Shown piece by piece: positions 1 through 10,158 of a stretch of 64,000 nucleotides of DNA. Below the pieces are notes generated by a model that did no database searches, was not told the DNA's origin, and saw only the letters and a list, made by a program, of their open reading frames with translations. The translations under genes were made by a program, and so were the position numbers. Source of the DNA: Ferrovaceae bacterium (GTDB lineage Bacteria; Pseudomonadota; Gammaproteobacteria; Burkholderiales; Ferrovaceae). The stretch spans positions 1-64,000 of the forward strand of contig DAIDLC010000006.1 of NCBI GenBank assembly GCA_027449685.1. Direction: 5' to 3'. Numbering within the stretch: the stretch's first letter is position 1; every line of letters begins with the position of its first letter.

Positions 1-430
1 ACCCGATCCAGCCAGGCTTCAATCTGCTCGTTGGAAGCCGTAGCAATCTTGTCCAGAACAGATGGGCTGACTTCCCCAAAACGTCTGACCAGCAGTCTTT
101 GCAGGGCTAGGGCTTCGCCCTCTTGCCTGCCTTCTTGCCTGCCTTGCAACTTACCCTGCTGGATACCCTGTTGCATGCCTTCGGCCTTGTATTGGTGGGC
201 CCACTCTTCCAGTCGGTCTGCCAGCATGAGTCTTAGCTCCTGTAAATCATTGACTTCTGGTAAAAGTATACGATAGTCAGCACGGCGCATCAACGTGGCC
301 CGCAACCAACCGGCTATCATGCGCCGCAGGTCGGGCTGATCGGCCAACCACTCCTCCAGTGAGCCCAGCAATAGGAAGAACGTTGCGCCAGCTTCATCTT
401 TCAATGACTCGATCAGGTCGGCATCATCCC
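1..430 (-). pseudogene. C-terminal fragment of Rpn/DUF4351-type (PD-(D/E)XK nuclease family transposase-like) gene, copy A, runs off window start
   Basis: Nearly identical to 4612..5041, whose minus-strand translation contains the MQQGIQQGKLQGRQEGRQEGEALALQRLLVRRFG segment typical of Rpn/DUF4351 proteins. Confidence 0.6.
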
Positions 431-439
431 TCTTGAGCG

Positions 440-655
440 TCAGTTTGCAATGACTGTTGGAAGATCAGTCCAACAGGTGGTGTAGTTGGGAGATTTGCGG
501 GAGCGACGCATTCTCCATGGTTGCTCCACCCCTGACCCAGCCAGTTTCAGGGTGTCGGGTCCCATTGTGCGATTGATACGATCCATGACTTGCATGAGCT
601 TGCATGAGCTTGGCCGATCGGGATTCCACCAGGGGGTCGTCAAACAGGCTTAGTG
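440..655 (-). pseudogene. 3' remnant of umuC (copy A), frameshifted
   Basis: Peptide WRMRRSRKSPNYTTCWTDLPTVIAN matches the C-terminus of the intact UmuC at 5051..6331; only about 215 bp present. Confidence 0.75.
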
Positions 656-934
656 GCACAGGACACCATGTACACGGGAGACATCAGGGATATTTGCCAC
701 GATTTCCTGGCGCTTTGTATCCACCACCGTTACAACGCCATCACCAAAATGAGCCAGATACAGCAAGCCCGAACCAAAGTCGAGGCTGGCATAATCGCAT
801 CGTGTAGTGGCACCGGGCAGTGTCAGATCGGCAATCTTGCTCAGCGGGAGCTCAACGGCTGCTTGAGATACCGTGCTTGATGATATCAAGCCTATCAGTA
901 TAAATATTCCCGTTATGGTAGGGATGCGTGGCAC
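650..934 (-). pseudogene. 5' part of a YncE-like beta-propeller secreted protein, truncated at the umuC remnant
   Basis: Signal peptide then LTLPGATTRCDYASLDFGSGLLYLAHFGDGVVTVVDTKRQEIVANIPDVSRVHGV; reading stops at the junction with duplicated umuC sequence. Confidence 0.55.
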
Positions 935-956
935 AGTGCTTTCTCCTGTTGGTCGG

Positions 957-1418
957 TCACTCCCCCCTCGCGCGCTTTAACATCTGTTTTCTCAATTGGT
1001 TGAAATGCTCATCAGCGATTCGCTTCTGAGCAGGGTCTAATGTGGCGTACAAGGTGCTGAAAGCATCGGCAACGCGACTGAAGTCTGTCAATTGTTCTTG
1101 TTTCAAGGCACTCAGACGCTGAAAATGCTCCAAAGCTGTAACCGTTGGATGCTGGCTTTCCCGGGTGGTCTGTTGGTGAATGTCTTCCATATTGCGTCGG
1201 ATAGCGTTCTGATATGCATCCCATGAACTTTTCTGGGCTGGAGTAATCCCGAGCTGCTCACGAAAGTGGTCCAAGCGATCATTCACCTTGATTTCATGGT
1301 TAGCGAAGCGCTGATCCAAAGACTCACTTATTTGATCTGCGTGCACTGGCCCGATCGGCAAAACGCAAACGGTGCTCAGTAGTAGTAACCATCCAAGTTT
1401 ATTGTCATTTTTCTTCAT
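957..1418 (-). CDS. Spy/CpxP-like (LTXXQ motif) periplasmic protein
   Basis: Signal peptide MKKNDNKLGWLLLLSTVCVLPIGPVHA and Spy-like helical repeats (LGITPAQKSSWDAY, LDPAQKRIADEHF). Confidence 0.6.
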   Translation of the reverse strand: MKKNDNKLGWLLLLSTVCVLPIGPVHADQISESLDQRFANHEIKVNDRLDHFREQLGITPAQKSSWDAYQNAIRRNMEDIHQQTTRESQHPTVTALEHFQRLSALKQEQLTDFSRVADAFSTLYATLDPAQKRIADEHFNQLRKQMLKRARGE

Positions 1419-1434
1419 GTTTCCTCCCCGATAA

Positions 1435-1650
1435 TCAATCATCATCCCCTCCACCGAAACCACCTTCACCAAAACCTCCGTCACCAAAACCGTAACCCTC
1501 CCCCATCATGCCAAAACCATCCATCCCCATTTCTGGTGGGCCAAAACCATCCTCCATCATCGGTTCCATGGCAAAGCCACTGCCTAATTGCATGTTTCCG
1601 CACCCTGCCAGCGACAAGAAAAGGCCGACCACAACAAGCACTCTTTTCAT
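1435..1650 (-). CDS. Small Gly/Met-rich lipoprotein
   Basis: MKRVLVVVGLFLSLAGCGN lipobox followed by low-complexity GFG/GEG sequence. Confidence 0.5.
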   Translation of the reverse strand: MKRVLVVVGLFLSLAGCGNMQLGSGFAMEPMMEDGFGPPEMGMDGFGMMGEGYGFGDGGFGEGGFGGGDDD

Positions 1651-1689
1651 TTCGTTCCTCCCCGCTACAAAAGACAGCGCGATCCTACC

Positions 1690-2480
1690 ACGTGTTTGCT
1701 TACCCACCTGTTTCGAAAGGTATCCTGGCAGAACATCAGACAGCTTGTGCCTTATTGCAGGTGATGGTGTTCAACCGCCTGTGTGATCCCAAGTCCAAGT
1801 TGGGCATCATGGAGTGGATGTCTGGGGTTCTGATCCCCGGGGTAGATCCGGAAATGGTCACCCATTCTCATCTGCTGCGCACCATGGACACCCTGGTGGA
1901 TTGCGCGGATGTGCTGGAAACCACCATGGCCAGTTTGTTTCGGCCATTGATCGACAAAACCCTCTCCGTGGTGTTTTATGACTTGACCACCATCTCGGCC
2001 ATGGGCTGCAGTGAAGAGGACGGAGATCTGCGCCAGTACGGGCTATCCAAGAATGGCGGTATTGAACGTCAGGTCATGCTGGGGGTGGTGCAAACCGCAG
2101 AGGGATTGCCCATCCACCACGAGGTGTTCACGGGCAATACCGCAGAAACCACCACCCTGATTCCCACCATCACCACATTGATCAAGCGCTATCCGATCGA
2201 ACGGATCGTGCTGGTGGCAGACCGTGGACTGCTGTCATTGGATAACCTGGAGGCCTTGCAATCACTGCAGGTGGGCTCTCGGCCCCTGGAATTCATTCTG
2301 GCGGTTCATGCACGCCGTTACGGAGAGTTCGATACCTTGCTACTAGAGGCCTTCCACCGAGATCAATGCACCCAGGCCACAGAGGAAACCGTGGGCGAGT
2401 TATCCTGGCAGGGATACCGTCTGGTGGTCTCGCACAATCCAGATACCGCCCGACCCGCACATGATCTACCAGAAGTAAAC
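1690..2480 (+). pseudogene. IS1634-type transposase fragment (truncated at both ends)
   Basis: NRLCDPKSKL, VFYDLTTI, RQYGLSKNGGIERQVMLGVVQTAEGLPIHHEVFTGNTAETTTL, ADRGLLSLDNL motifs; lacks N- and C-terminal parts. Confidence 0.75.
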
Positions 2481-2795
2481 AACGCCGCCTTTTTAATGGA
2501 TACGCCCAGGACAGTAGATTGCCCTAGCTTGACCAGGGGGTATACCAGCGAACGAAATCGCTGGAGAACCCGCATTGAATCTGGTGGTTTGAATATACCG
2601 AGTGCTTGCGAATTGATATAGATCAAGGCGTCTGGTAATTATAAATCGTATTATTTTTATTTTATCTGCTCGGACAAATGGCTTAGCTAAACTGAACAGG
2701 TATGAGGTAAACCAGAAGAATCGACACGACAACAATCCTAAAGACTGTCAAATTGAAGCCACAACGATCATCCCCCTGAAAAATTTATAACTACC

Positions 2796-4283
2796 ATGAA
2801 TAGACTCAGGAAAGTTTCTATTTTCATTTTCATATTTGGCCTTGTTGGGCAGGCCAGAGCATTTGACTTGATTGGCGGAGCATTAAACGCTGCTGGAGAC
2901 ATGATTAGCAACGTGGGCGGGGCTGCTGTTCATAAGGTGATGGATGACTCACCAGAGAAGTTGGCTGCAAAGCGCAAGGCTCAAGCTGTCAAGGAAGATG
3001 AGGATTTTCAGAAAACGATTGCTGAAATCAATGCACAGACGGATCTATCTCCTCTGGCCAAGGAGCATGCTTGTATCAGCGCGAAAAATATTTTCTATAG
3101 GGCGCGCAATGTTGAGCGTGCAATGCAGGAACAAGAAGATCAGAGGCGAGCTGAACGGGACCATGTTTTCACAGCTGGTGGAATGTTGGGAGCCATAGGG
3201 CATGCTACCGTGGCCGGAGTAAGCACAGCTACCGACCCCACAAACCCCATGAACATGTCCAATGAGGCGCTCATTGCCCGCGGTAGGCAGATTTCGCAAT
3301 CTGCTCAGCCCTATATCAATGCAGTCTCGATTCACCCAGGGGCAAGCGTGAACGTGCTCAGCCCAACTCAAATCCCTCCCCCGAGCGTGAATGTTGGTGG
3401 AACAGAAATTCCTGTAAACGCATCTATGTGGGCGCAACAACTTGGTCTTAACATATCAGGAACCCCTGATCCGAAAATGGCAGCAGGCGTTGTCTTGCAG
3501 CGGGAAAATTCAAAGTTAACTTCTGGCTATGTGGAGAAAATATCTCAAGACAATGCATCTGTGTCGCCTGAAACTACATCTGAGGCCGGTAAAAGCGGTG
3601 CGGAATATGAACCTGAATTCCATGATGTTAACAATACTCCATCCCCATTTAACATACAATCTGACAGGAGCCGGAAGATTTATGTGGCTTTTGAAGGGGA
3701 CCCATCTTTTACCGCAAGCCTCCAATCCATTTTGAAGCAACAGCAGTATCAACTGACTGAAACGCTAGCCACGGCGGAAGTGGTCTACCAGTTGCAGGGT
3801 GATTTCTCCGCTCCTGGCGGGCCACTGTATGAAGGATTGTCAATCTCTGCTTCGGACTTGCACGAAGGAAAAGTTCAACTACCCCAAACACTACAAGAAA
3901 AGCATGACCTTCGCTCCAACCTTGCCAGAGGGATTGGGTTCCTCATGGCAGCACAAAAACAGGGGGGGGCAAGCGGTGTACCAGTTGCTGACCTTCTGGC
4001 TGAAAATCAACCTCATAAAGTGAATGGCAAAATGGAATTTCCACAAATGGCTGTGGTGGTTTTAACTCGTCATGATGCACATGGGGATTTGCGCGCGGCG
4101 TCGCAAGTGGAGGCATTGACTCCAACCTTAATGGGAAAACCGATGGTTGACCTTGCAATTGAAGACCTGTTGGAAAAAACCGGCATACTCCCAGTAGCTC
4201 CTGGTTTGAAACCCGCGGAAACTCATATTGATGCCACCTCCTCAAACACTACTCAGCCGTTGGTCGTCCCTTCTGCCAAATGA
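2796..4283 (+). CDS. Hypothetical secreted protein (495 aa)
   Basis: Long ORF with N-terminal signal peptide; no family recognised. Confidence 0.65.
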   Translation: MNRLRKVSIFIFIFGLVGQARAFDLIGGALNAAGDMISNVGGAAVHKVMDDSPEKLAAKRKAQAVKEDEDFQKTIAEINAQTDLSPLAKEHACISAKNIFYRARNVERAMQEQEDQRRAERDHVFTAGGMLGAIGHATVAGVSTATDPTNPMNMSNEALIARGRQISQSAQPYINAVSIHPGASVNVLSPTQIPPPSVNVGGTEIPVNASMWAQQLGLNISGTPDPKMAAGVVLQRENSKLTSGYVEKISQDNASVSPETTSEAGKSGAEYEPEFHDVNNTPSPFNIQSDRSRKIYVAFEGDPSFTASLQSILKQQQYQLTETLATAEVVYQLQGDFSAPGGPLYEGLSISASDLHEGKVQLPQTLQEKHDLRSNLARGIGFLMAAQKQGGASGVPVADLLAENQPHKVNGKMEFPQMAVVVLTRHDAHGDLRAASQVEALTPTLMGKPMVDLAIEDLLEKTGILPVAPGLKPAETHIDATSSNTTQPLVVPSAK

Positions 4284-4562
4284 TCGGATAGCGCTTTACA
4301 AACAATTTATGAAAATCGCAGGGGAGGGTGTCAGTTGCCGCATGAGTACGGGATTAGTCATGGATACACTCGAGCAGGCGCTGCACTAGTGGATCGGCTT
4401 GCCGTAACAGAACGGGTCGTGTGTTTTGATTTTGTCAGGGCCTATGGGGGCCCTGCGATGATAAGAAGATGCAGGGATTGAGGGTAGAGGACACTGCCCA
4501 CTCACCTACATGAACCGCATCAACCTGCCGTTAGGCAGGGTACTCTTGCTTACGTGCAACTC

Positions 4563-5021
4563 TCAATGGGATGGATGAGCGAATACCGCATCCAGAGTGG
4601 GGGCTTCCAGTACCCGATCCAGCCAGGCTTCAATCTGCTCGTTGGAAGCCGTAGCAATCTTGTCCAGAACAGATGGGCTGACTTCCCCAAAACGTCTGAC
4701 CAGCAGTCTTTGCAGGGCTAGGGCTTCGCCCTCTTGCCTGCCTTCTTGCCTGCCTTGCAACTTACCCTGCTGGATACCCTGTTGCATGCCTTCGGCCTTG
4801 TATTGGTGGGCCCACTCTTCCAGTCGGTCTGCCAGCATGAGTCTTAGCTCCTGTAAATCATTGACTTCTGGTAAAAGTATACGATAGTCAGCACGGCGCA
4901 TCAACGTGGCCCGCAACCAACCGGCTATCATGCGCCGCAGGTCGGGCCGGTCGGCCAACCACTCCTCCAGTGAGCCCAGCAATAGGAAGAACGTTGCGCC
5001 AGCTTCATCATTCAGCGACAC
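4563..5021 (-). pseudogene. Rpn/DUF4351-like C-terminal fragment, copy B
   Basis: 152 aa ORF lacking the N-terminal nuclease domain; adjacent to the umuC 3' end as in copy A. Confidence 0.6.
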
Positions 5022-5050
5022 GATCAGGTCGGCCTAGCCCATCTTGGCCA

Positions 5051-6331
5051 TCAATTTGCAATGACTGTTGGAAGATCGGCCCAGCAGGTAGTGTAGTTGG
5101 GAGATTTGCGGGAGCGACGCATTCTCCACGGTTGTTGCAGCCCTGACCCGGCCAATTTCAGGGTGTCGGGTCCCATTGTGCGATTGATTTGATCCATGAT
5201 TTGCATGAGTTTGGCCGATCGGGATTCCACCAGGGGGTTGTCAAACAGGCTTTGTGGCTTTTCCGACCTTGGACATAGAGACATCAGCAGTATGCCTGCT
5301 TTTTTGTAGAGGAATCCAGGCTTGAAAATGCGCTCAAGTCCCTTCAGGGCAGCCTGAGCCAGCAACCGGGTGTCGTCGGTCGGAGCCACCAATGGGATCA
5401 GCAGGGAAGGGTGGTACTGGGGTTCATCCGGCTTGAAGGGGTTGGTCTCCAGAAATACGCCGATACTGCCAGCTACGGATCCTTGATGGCGCAGCTTTTC
5501 AGCTGCCCGCGTGGTATAGCTGCACACTGCCTCGGAGAGATCCTGCAGTCCTGTAACCGGGGTTCCAAAACTGCGACTGGAAATGATCTGCTGTTTGGGG
5601 GTAGCGTGATCTTCCAGTTCAATACAGACGGTCCCGTTGAGTTCGGACACGGTACGTTCTACGGTGACGGAGAACTGTTGCCGGATCCAGCGTGGGTCAG
5701 CGGATTTCAGGTCTTGCACCGTGGTGATCCCCATGGCTTCCAGTCGGCGGGTAATCCTCCGGCCAATGCCCCATACCTCCGAAACCGGGAGCGCAGAAAA
5801 CAGGGCGTCAAGCTCGGCGCAATTGAATTGCCAAAAATCACACACGCCCTCGAACTGGACGCGCTTCTTGGCCACATGATTGGCCAGTTTGGCCAGCGTC
5901 TTGGTGGCGGCAATGCCGATGCTCACCGGAATTCCGGTACCCTGCTTCACAACCTGGCGAATTTTCTGGGCATAGGCCCGAAGATCGCATGGGTTGAAAC
6001 CATCCAACCCCAGAAAGCACTCATCGATGGAGTAAATTTCCTGGCGTGGTGAAAACCGGCCCAGAATGCCCATGACGCGCGCAGACAGATCGCCGTACAA
6101 CGCGTAGTTACTGGAGAAGACCACGATGCCATGGCGTTTGGCAAGTTTCTCGATCCTGAACCAGGGCTCCCCCATGGGAATACCAAGGGCTTTGACTTCA
6201 TTACTGCGGGCAATCACGCAACCATCATTGTTGCTCAGAACGATGATGGGCTGACCTTCGAGTCTGGGATTGAATACGCGCTCGCAGGAGGCATAGAAAT
6301 TGTTGCAGTCCACCAGGGCGACCGGGGCCAC
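5051..6331 (-). CDS. umuC: Error-prone DNA polymerase V subunit UmuC
   Basis: MAPVALVDCNNFYASCERVFNP, SIDECFLGLDG Y-family motifs. Confidence 0.95.
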   Translation of the reverse strand: MAPVALVDCNNFYASCERVFNPRLEGQPIIVLSNNDGCVIARSNEVKALGIPMGEPWFRIEKLAKRHGIVVFSSNYALYGDLSARVMGILGRFSPRQEIYSIDECFLGLDGFNPCDLRAYAQKIRQVVKQGTGIPVSIGIAATKTLAKLANHVAKKRVQFEGVCDFWQFNCAELDALFSALPVSEVWGIGRRITRRLEAMGITTVQDLKSADPRWIRQQFSVTVERTVSELNGTVCIELEDHATPKQQIISSRSFGTPVTGLQDLSEAVCSYTTRAAEKLRHQGSVAGSIGVFLETNPFKPDEPQYHPSLLIPLVAPTDDTRLLAQAALKGLERIFKPGFLYKKAGILLMSLCPRSEKPQSLFDNPLVESRSAKLMQIMDQINRTMGPDTLKLAGSGLQQPWRMRRSRKSPNYTTCWADLPTVIAN

Positions 6332-6340
6332 GGATGTCCC

Positions 6341-6943
6341 TCAATCGAGTTTGCGAATGGTGGCAGTCACCACCCCCCAGCACAACAGTTCCTGGGAATC
6401 CTGGAGGACAATATCCTTGAAATGGGGGTTCTGGGCCTGGAGAACCGGGCGACCATTTTCAAAAGACAACCTTTTCACTGTCAGTTCGCCATCCACCACG
6501 GCCACAATGATCTTGCCCGGGGAGGGCTCAATGGAGCGGTCCACCACCAGCATGTCGCCATCGAAGATGCCGGCCCCGGTCATGGAATGGCCCTTTACCC
6601 TGACAAAAAAGGAAGTTTCCTGATGGGGGACCAGATATTCATTGAGGTCCAGTCGGGCTTCGATGTAATCATCAGCAGGTGATGGAAACCCGGCGGGGAT
6701 TTTGTGGCTGAATAGGGGAGTTTCCTGACGCAGGGCATCAGGGGCAGGAAAATGGACTTCTGCCTTGGCAAGTGCGCGCCCCATTTTATTCTGGGCCTGG
6801 AATTCCTTCAGGAGATCCTTGATAAGTCCCACACGGCTGACCGGCACCCGAATAACCTGGGTAGGCTCCCCATAGTTCCCTGTGCCGGGTTGTCGACCGG
6901 CGCCCGCTCTGGCCCCGCCCCATTGCGATGATTTGCTGTTCAT
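6341..6943 (-). CDS. umuD: UmuD-like S24 (LexA-type) peptidase
   Basis: FFVRVKGHSMTGAGIFDGDMLVVDRS, VDGELTVKRL; directly upstream of umuC. Confidence 0.9.
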   Translation of the reverse strand: MNSKSSQWGGARAGAGRQPGTGNYGEPTQVIRVPVSRVGLIKDLLKEFQAQNKMGRALAKAEVHFPAPDALRQETPLFSHKIPAGFPSPADDYIEARLDLNEYLVPHQETSFFVRVKGHSMTGAGIFDGDMLVVDRSIEPSPGKIIVAVVDGELTVKRLSFENGRPVLQAQNPHFKDIVLQDSQELLCWGVVTATIRKLD

Positions 6944-7462
6944 ATGACTAGTGTAACACAAATCAAGACAGCCCAATTTGTTTGGCAGACTTTGGCGGTT
7001 CGGTGGCCCCCCAAAGACAAACCTTTGGGTATCTTGGGCTCAATTCAGGGAAAAATCGATTTGGAAAATCTGGCAGAGATCAGATCTGATCGTCTAAAAG
7101 GTCAGGTACAACGCAGGCCCAAAATCCGGACAAGCCTCATTGCTGCCTGACGATCTGTTGTTACTTCAAAGGCGGGTTTTCGAGTCGAGCGGTCGCTTGG
7201 CACGCCTATCCACCGACAGGAGGTCGGCCAAAGCGGCCTTCCATGAAAGCTAGGCTAAAGGCAGGTATATAGACCGCAGCAGTCGTTTAGCTGTTGCCAG
7301 CACTATTTGCGATGCTTTACGCGCTTCCGCTCGTTCGAGGCAACACTTGAGTTTGGGCACGGGTTGGGCACGAAACCCCGATTGTCGTGCTGTCGAGCAG
7401 ATGAGGCCACTTGACATCTGCTCTATTCTACTTTATAATCAATAACTTGTTCGCAAATTTTT

Positions 7463-7539
<77 letters not shown>

Positions 7540-7600
7540 TGACCAGCGCGTCATTTTAAATCATAACGGCCCTGAGCAAGAATATTTTCAATCTCTGGTA

Positions 7601-8305
7601 TCAAAAGGAGTACCCGGCGGACAATACCAGTGCCGACGGATGAAAATCGATTGTCGTGGAACGCAAGGCCCCGGACGTATTCGCATTCATGGTGCTCTTG
7701 ATTTGCGTCAGGGAGTAAGAGGCAAAGACGCTCCAATGATCCTGAATCCGGTACTGCAGTCCGACAGTGCCGGCCAAACCCCAGGAGTCCGACAAGCTCG
7801 CCGAGGTTGGCCCCCCAAAGGCGGCTTGTCCTGCCGGGAGGGCCGTGTTTTCGTTAAACCGGGTGTAGTTGATCCCGGCACCGATATAGGGTCGCAACCG
7901 GTCGGTTTCTTCCAGAAACTTGTAGTTGAGCAACAGGGTGGGAGAAGCCCAACGCGAAGTGGCCAGCTGCTGGCCGGCATAGCTGACTGAACCCAGCCTG
8001 GTTGGACCCTTACCCACCATTGTGGTGGTGGGAGGAACGCCGAAAGCCAACTCCAGGTCCCATTTGGGGGATAGTCGCCGCACATAAGCCATGTACAGCG
8101 TGTTGACCGGGTTGACATTGACGTTGACGCCTGGGGGAACTGCTCCGACACCGGTTCCCGCAACATCCGATGCATGGGCATCAAAGTGAACGAAATACTC
8201 ACCCAAGCGAATGGTATTGTTATCTTCAGCCTGTGCGGTGCAGGTTGCCAAAAACAAGGTGCCGAGGGCCAGGCGTTTGTCCAGAGAGTGCACGGTATTC
8301 TTCAT
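7601..8305 (-). CDS. ompW: OmpW family outer membrane protein
   Basis: Signal peptide, VNPVNTLYMAYVRRLSPKWDLELAFGVPP, C-terminal YSF. Confidence 0.8.
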   Translation of the reverse strand: MKNTVHSLDKRLALGTLFLATCTAQAEDNNTIRLGEYFVHFDAHASDVAGTGVGAVPPGVNVNVNPVNTLYMAYVRRLSPKWDLELAFGVPPTTTMVGKGPTRLGSVSYAGQQLATSRWASPTLLLNYKFLEETDRLRPYIGAGINYTRFNENTALPAGQAAFGGPTSASLSDSWGLAGTVGLQYRIQDHWSVFASYSLTQIKSTMNANTSGALRSTTIDFHPSALVLSAGYSF

Positions 8306-8319
8306 GGTCAGTGCCTCCA

Positions 8320-9936
8320 CTAAAACTGATTAAAAAACTGACGTGCAGCCACTGTACAGAAGGGTGGCACCAACGTGCCGTGATAGGCCTGCAACAAGGC
8401 CTCCTGCCCAGGCACTCCTCCCCCGGCGGCGCTGCTGATTGCGGCTTCGGCCTGGGCAAAACCTTGCTGCAATGATGTGCTAGGTGCTGTTCCACCATCC
8501 ACGTCAACCACCTGCAGGGGTATTGGCAACTTCCACTGCGGGGTCCACAGTGTTTGCATGAGCTGTGTGTTGAAATAAAACACCGTAGGATCGGCATGCC
8601 CGCCACAAAGTAAAACTGGAGCCTGTGGCAGCCAACTGCGCAAATCATTGGCCACGAAAGCCTGGCGCAAGGTATTGGCAGGCGCAGCAGACGGTAAACC
8701 CGTGGTAGCGGTGGGAATGGCGCCGTCCGGATGCGTGAGTGCATCCGCCACATAGGCTGCACGGTACGTGTTATTGATCAGGAAATTGGTTGAGGCAAAA
8801 CCTAGTGCAAACAAGGGTGCTTGGGCTGCAGGGGTTGTGGGGGGGGTAATCCCTGGAAATAAGGCGTCAAGGGTTGCGTTACCAGTCTGTGCGGGAGGCA
8901 CACTGTTAAACAAAGCCGTCGTGGGCAGTTTGTTTTGCTGGAAAAGCTGACTCAGGGGCGTCGTACTGGGAAGCAGTGTATCAAGCCCCGTGGCGTAGGT
9001 AGGGCTGTAAATATCAGTGGTGGCGCTATAGATGTTGCCATAAGCATGCTGAAAACTGGCCGTCAGCAGCGGTGCAAAAACGGTTGACCCCAAATCCACA
9101 TTCCCAAAAAATATGGCATCCCCCATGGCAGCCAACGCATAGGGCCCCGACATGGGAGCAGCCGCCGTCACGCTTTGCCCTGCATTTTGCAAGGCTCGAT
9201 GCGTGGCCATGGCCACATGTCCTCCCTGGGAATATCCGGTTACAAAGAGTTTGCCGTTATCGGCAATAGTCGACGCAAAAATATGACCCAGTGCTGAGCG
9301 CGCTGCGCTGAGCGCATCGATCATGTCCTTGGATTGTTGGTCGGCGTTTAGGTAGGGATGATAAGAGAGGGTGGAGATATCATACCCCGCATAGTTTGGA
9401 GCCACCACAATGTAACCCTGCGCGGCAAACATGGCCGCCAGCAGAGCACTTTCCCCACTGGCGGGATTGGTGGCATCGTTGACGGCAGCCAGGTTGTAAT
9501 CCTTGCGGGTGGTAGTACCATGGGCATACAGCACGATGGGTCGGCTACCAGTGCACAAGACGGCCGAAGTGCTGCTGGCCGTAGTGGCTGAAGTGGCTGT
9601 GGCAGAAGACCCGATCGTGGTGGTGGGCACCATGAGCACACCAGTGGCGGTGGTCGCTTCGCCTTGCGCGCCCACCGTCCAATAATGAATGTAATGAAAA
9701 TCCACCCCGCAGGTGGGGGTTCCAGACAACTGCAACAGCTGCTGTCCGGAAGCGGTGGCATTCAATTGCGCGGTGAGGTCGGAGGCGTTGAGCGAGGCCA
9801 CCCGTAACGGAGGGGATTCAATCAAGGTACCGCGTGCGGTGGCTGAGCTGACTGAGGCACCAGAGCTGCCGCCCCCACAGGCCGATAGCAACAGGCTTGA
9901 AACCATAACCAACAACAGGACAGTGATCTGTTTCAT
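8320..9936 (-). CDS. Secreted lipase / alpha-beta hydrolase lipoprotein
   Basis: MKQITVLLLVMVSSLLLSACGGG lipobox; GYSQGG nucleophile elbow; secretory lipase-like. Confidence 0.75.
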   Translation of the reverse strand: MKQITVLLLVMVSSLLLSACGGGSSGASVSSATARGTLIESPPLRVASLNASDLTAQLNATASGQQLLQLSGTPTCGVDFHYIHYWTVGAQGEATTATGVLMVPTTTIGSSATATSATTASSTSAVLCTGSRPIVLYAHGTTTRKDYNLAAVNDATNPASGESALLAAMFAAQGYIVVAPNYAGYDISTLSYHPYLNADQQSKDMIDALSAARSALGHIFASTIADNGKLFVTGYSQGGHVAMATHRALQNAGQSVTAAAPMSGPYALAAMGDAIFFGNVDLGSTVFAPLLTASFQHAYGNIYSATTDIYSPTYATGLDTLLPSTTPLSQLFQQNKLPTTALFNSVPPAQTGNATLDALFPGITPPTTPAAQAPLFALGFASTNFLINNTYRAAYVADALTHPDGAIPTATTGLPSAAPANTLRQAFVANDLRSWLPQAPVLLCGGHADPTVFYFNTQLMQTLWTPQWKLPIPLQVVDVDGGTAPSTSLQQGFAQAEAAISSAAGGGVPGQEALLQAYHGTLVPPFCTVAARQFFNQF

Positions 9937-10158
9937 GGCTCTCCCCTCATGGTTTATTTTTTTCGAGCAAAATGGCGTTGCCAAATCATGTTACTCCTTG
10001 TTTGGGAGAATTTCATGACTGAGCCAGCCTCTCCGGCTTATGGAGTATGTCCTGTCTTTGGATTGATCTGCACAATGAACCGTATGGCGTGAACTCGTTC
10101 CTCCAGGATGAGCGTCAGGCTGTTCATGTTATTTCAACTATTGTTGTATAATCAATCA

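Noticed and set aside
4436-4455. Hairpin CAGGGCC-TATGGG-GGCCCTG (and another at 4524-4539)
   Set aside because: Stems are real but without a U-tract or clear upstream gene end; too weak to call terminators or IS ends
6944-7000. LexA/SOS box upstream of umuD
   Set aside because: Looked for CTGT-N8-ACAG; only imperfect half-site combinations seen, so not called
7150-7462. Possible att site or element boundary at the 3' end of tRNA-Pro
   Set aside because: No integrase and no second copy of the tRNA 3' end noticed in the window
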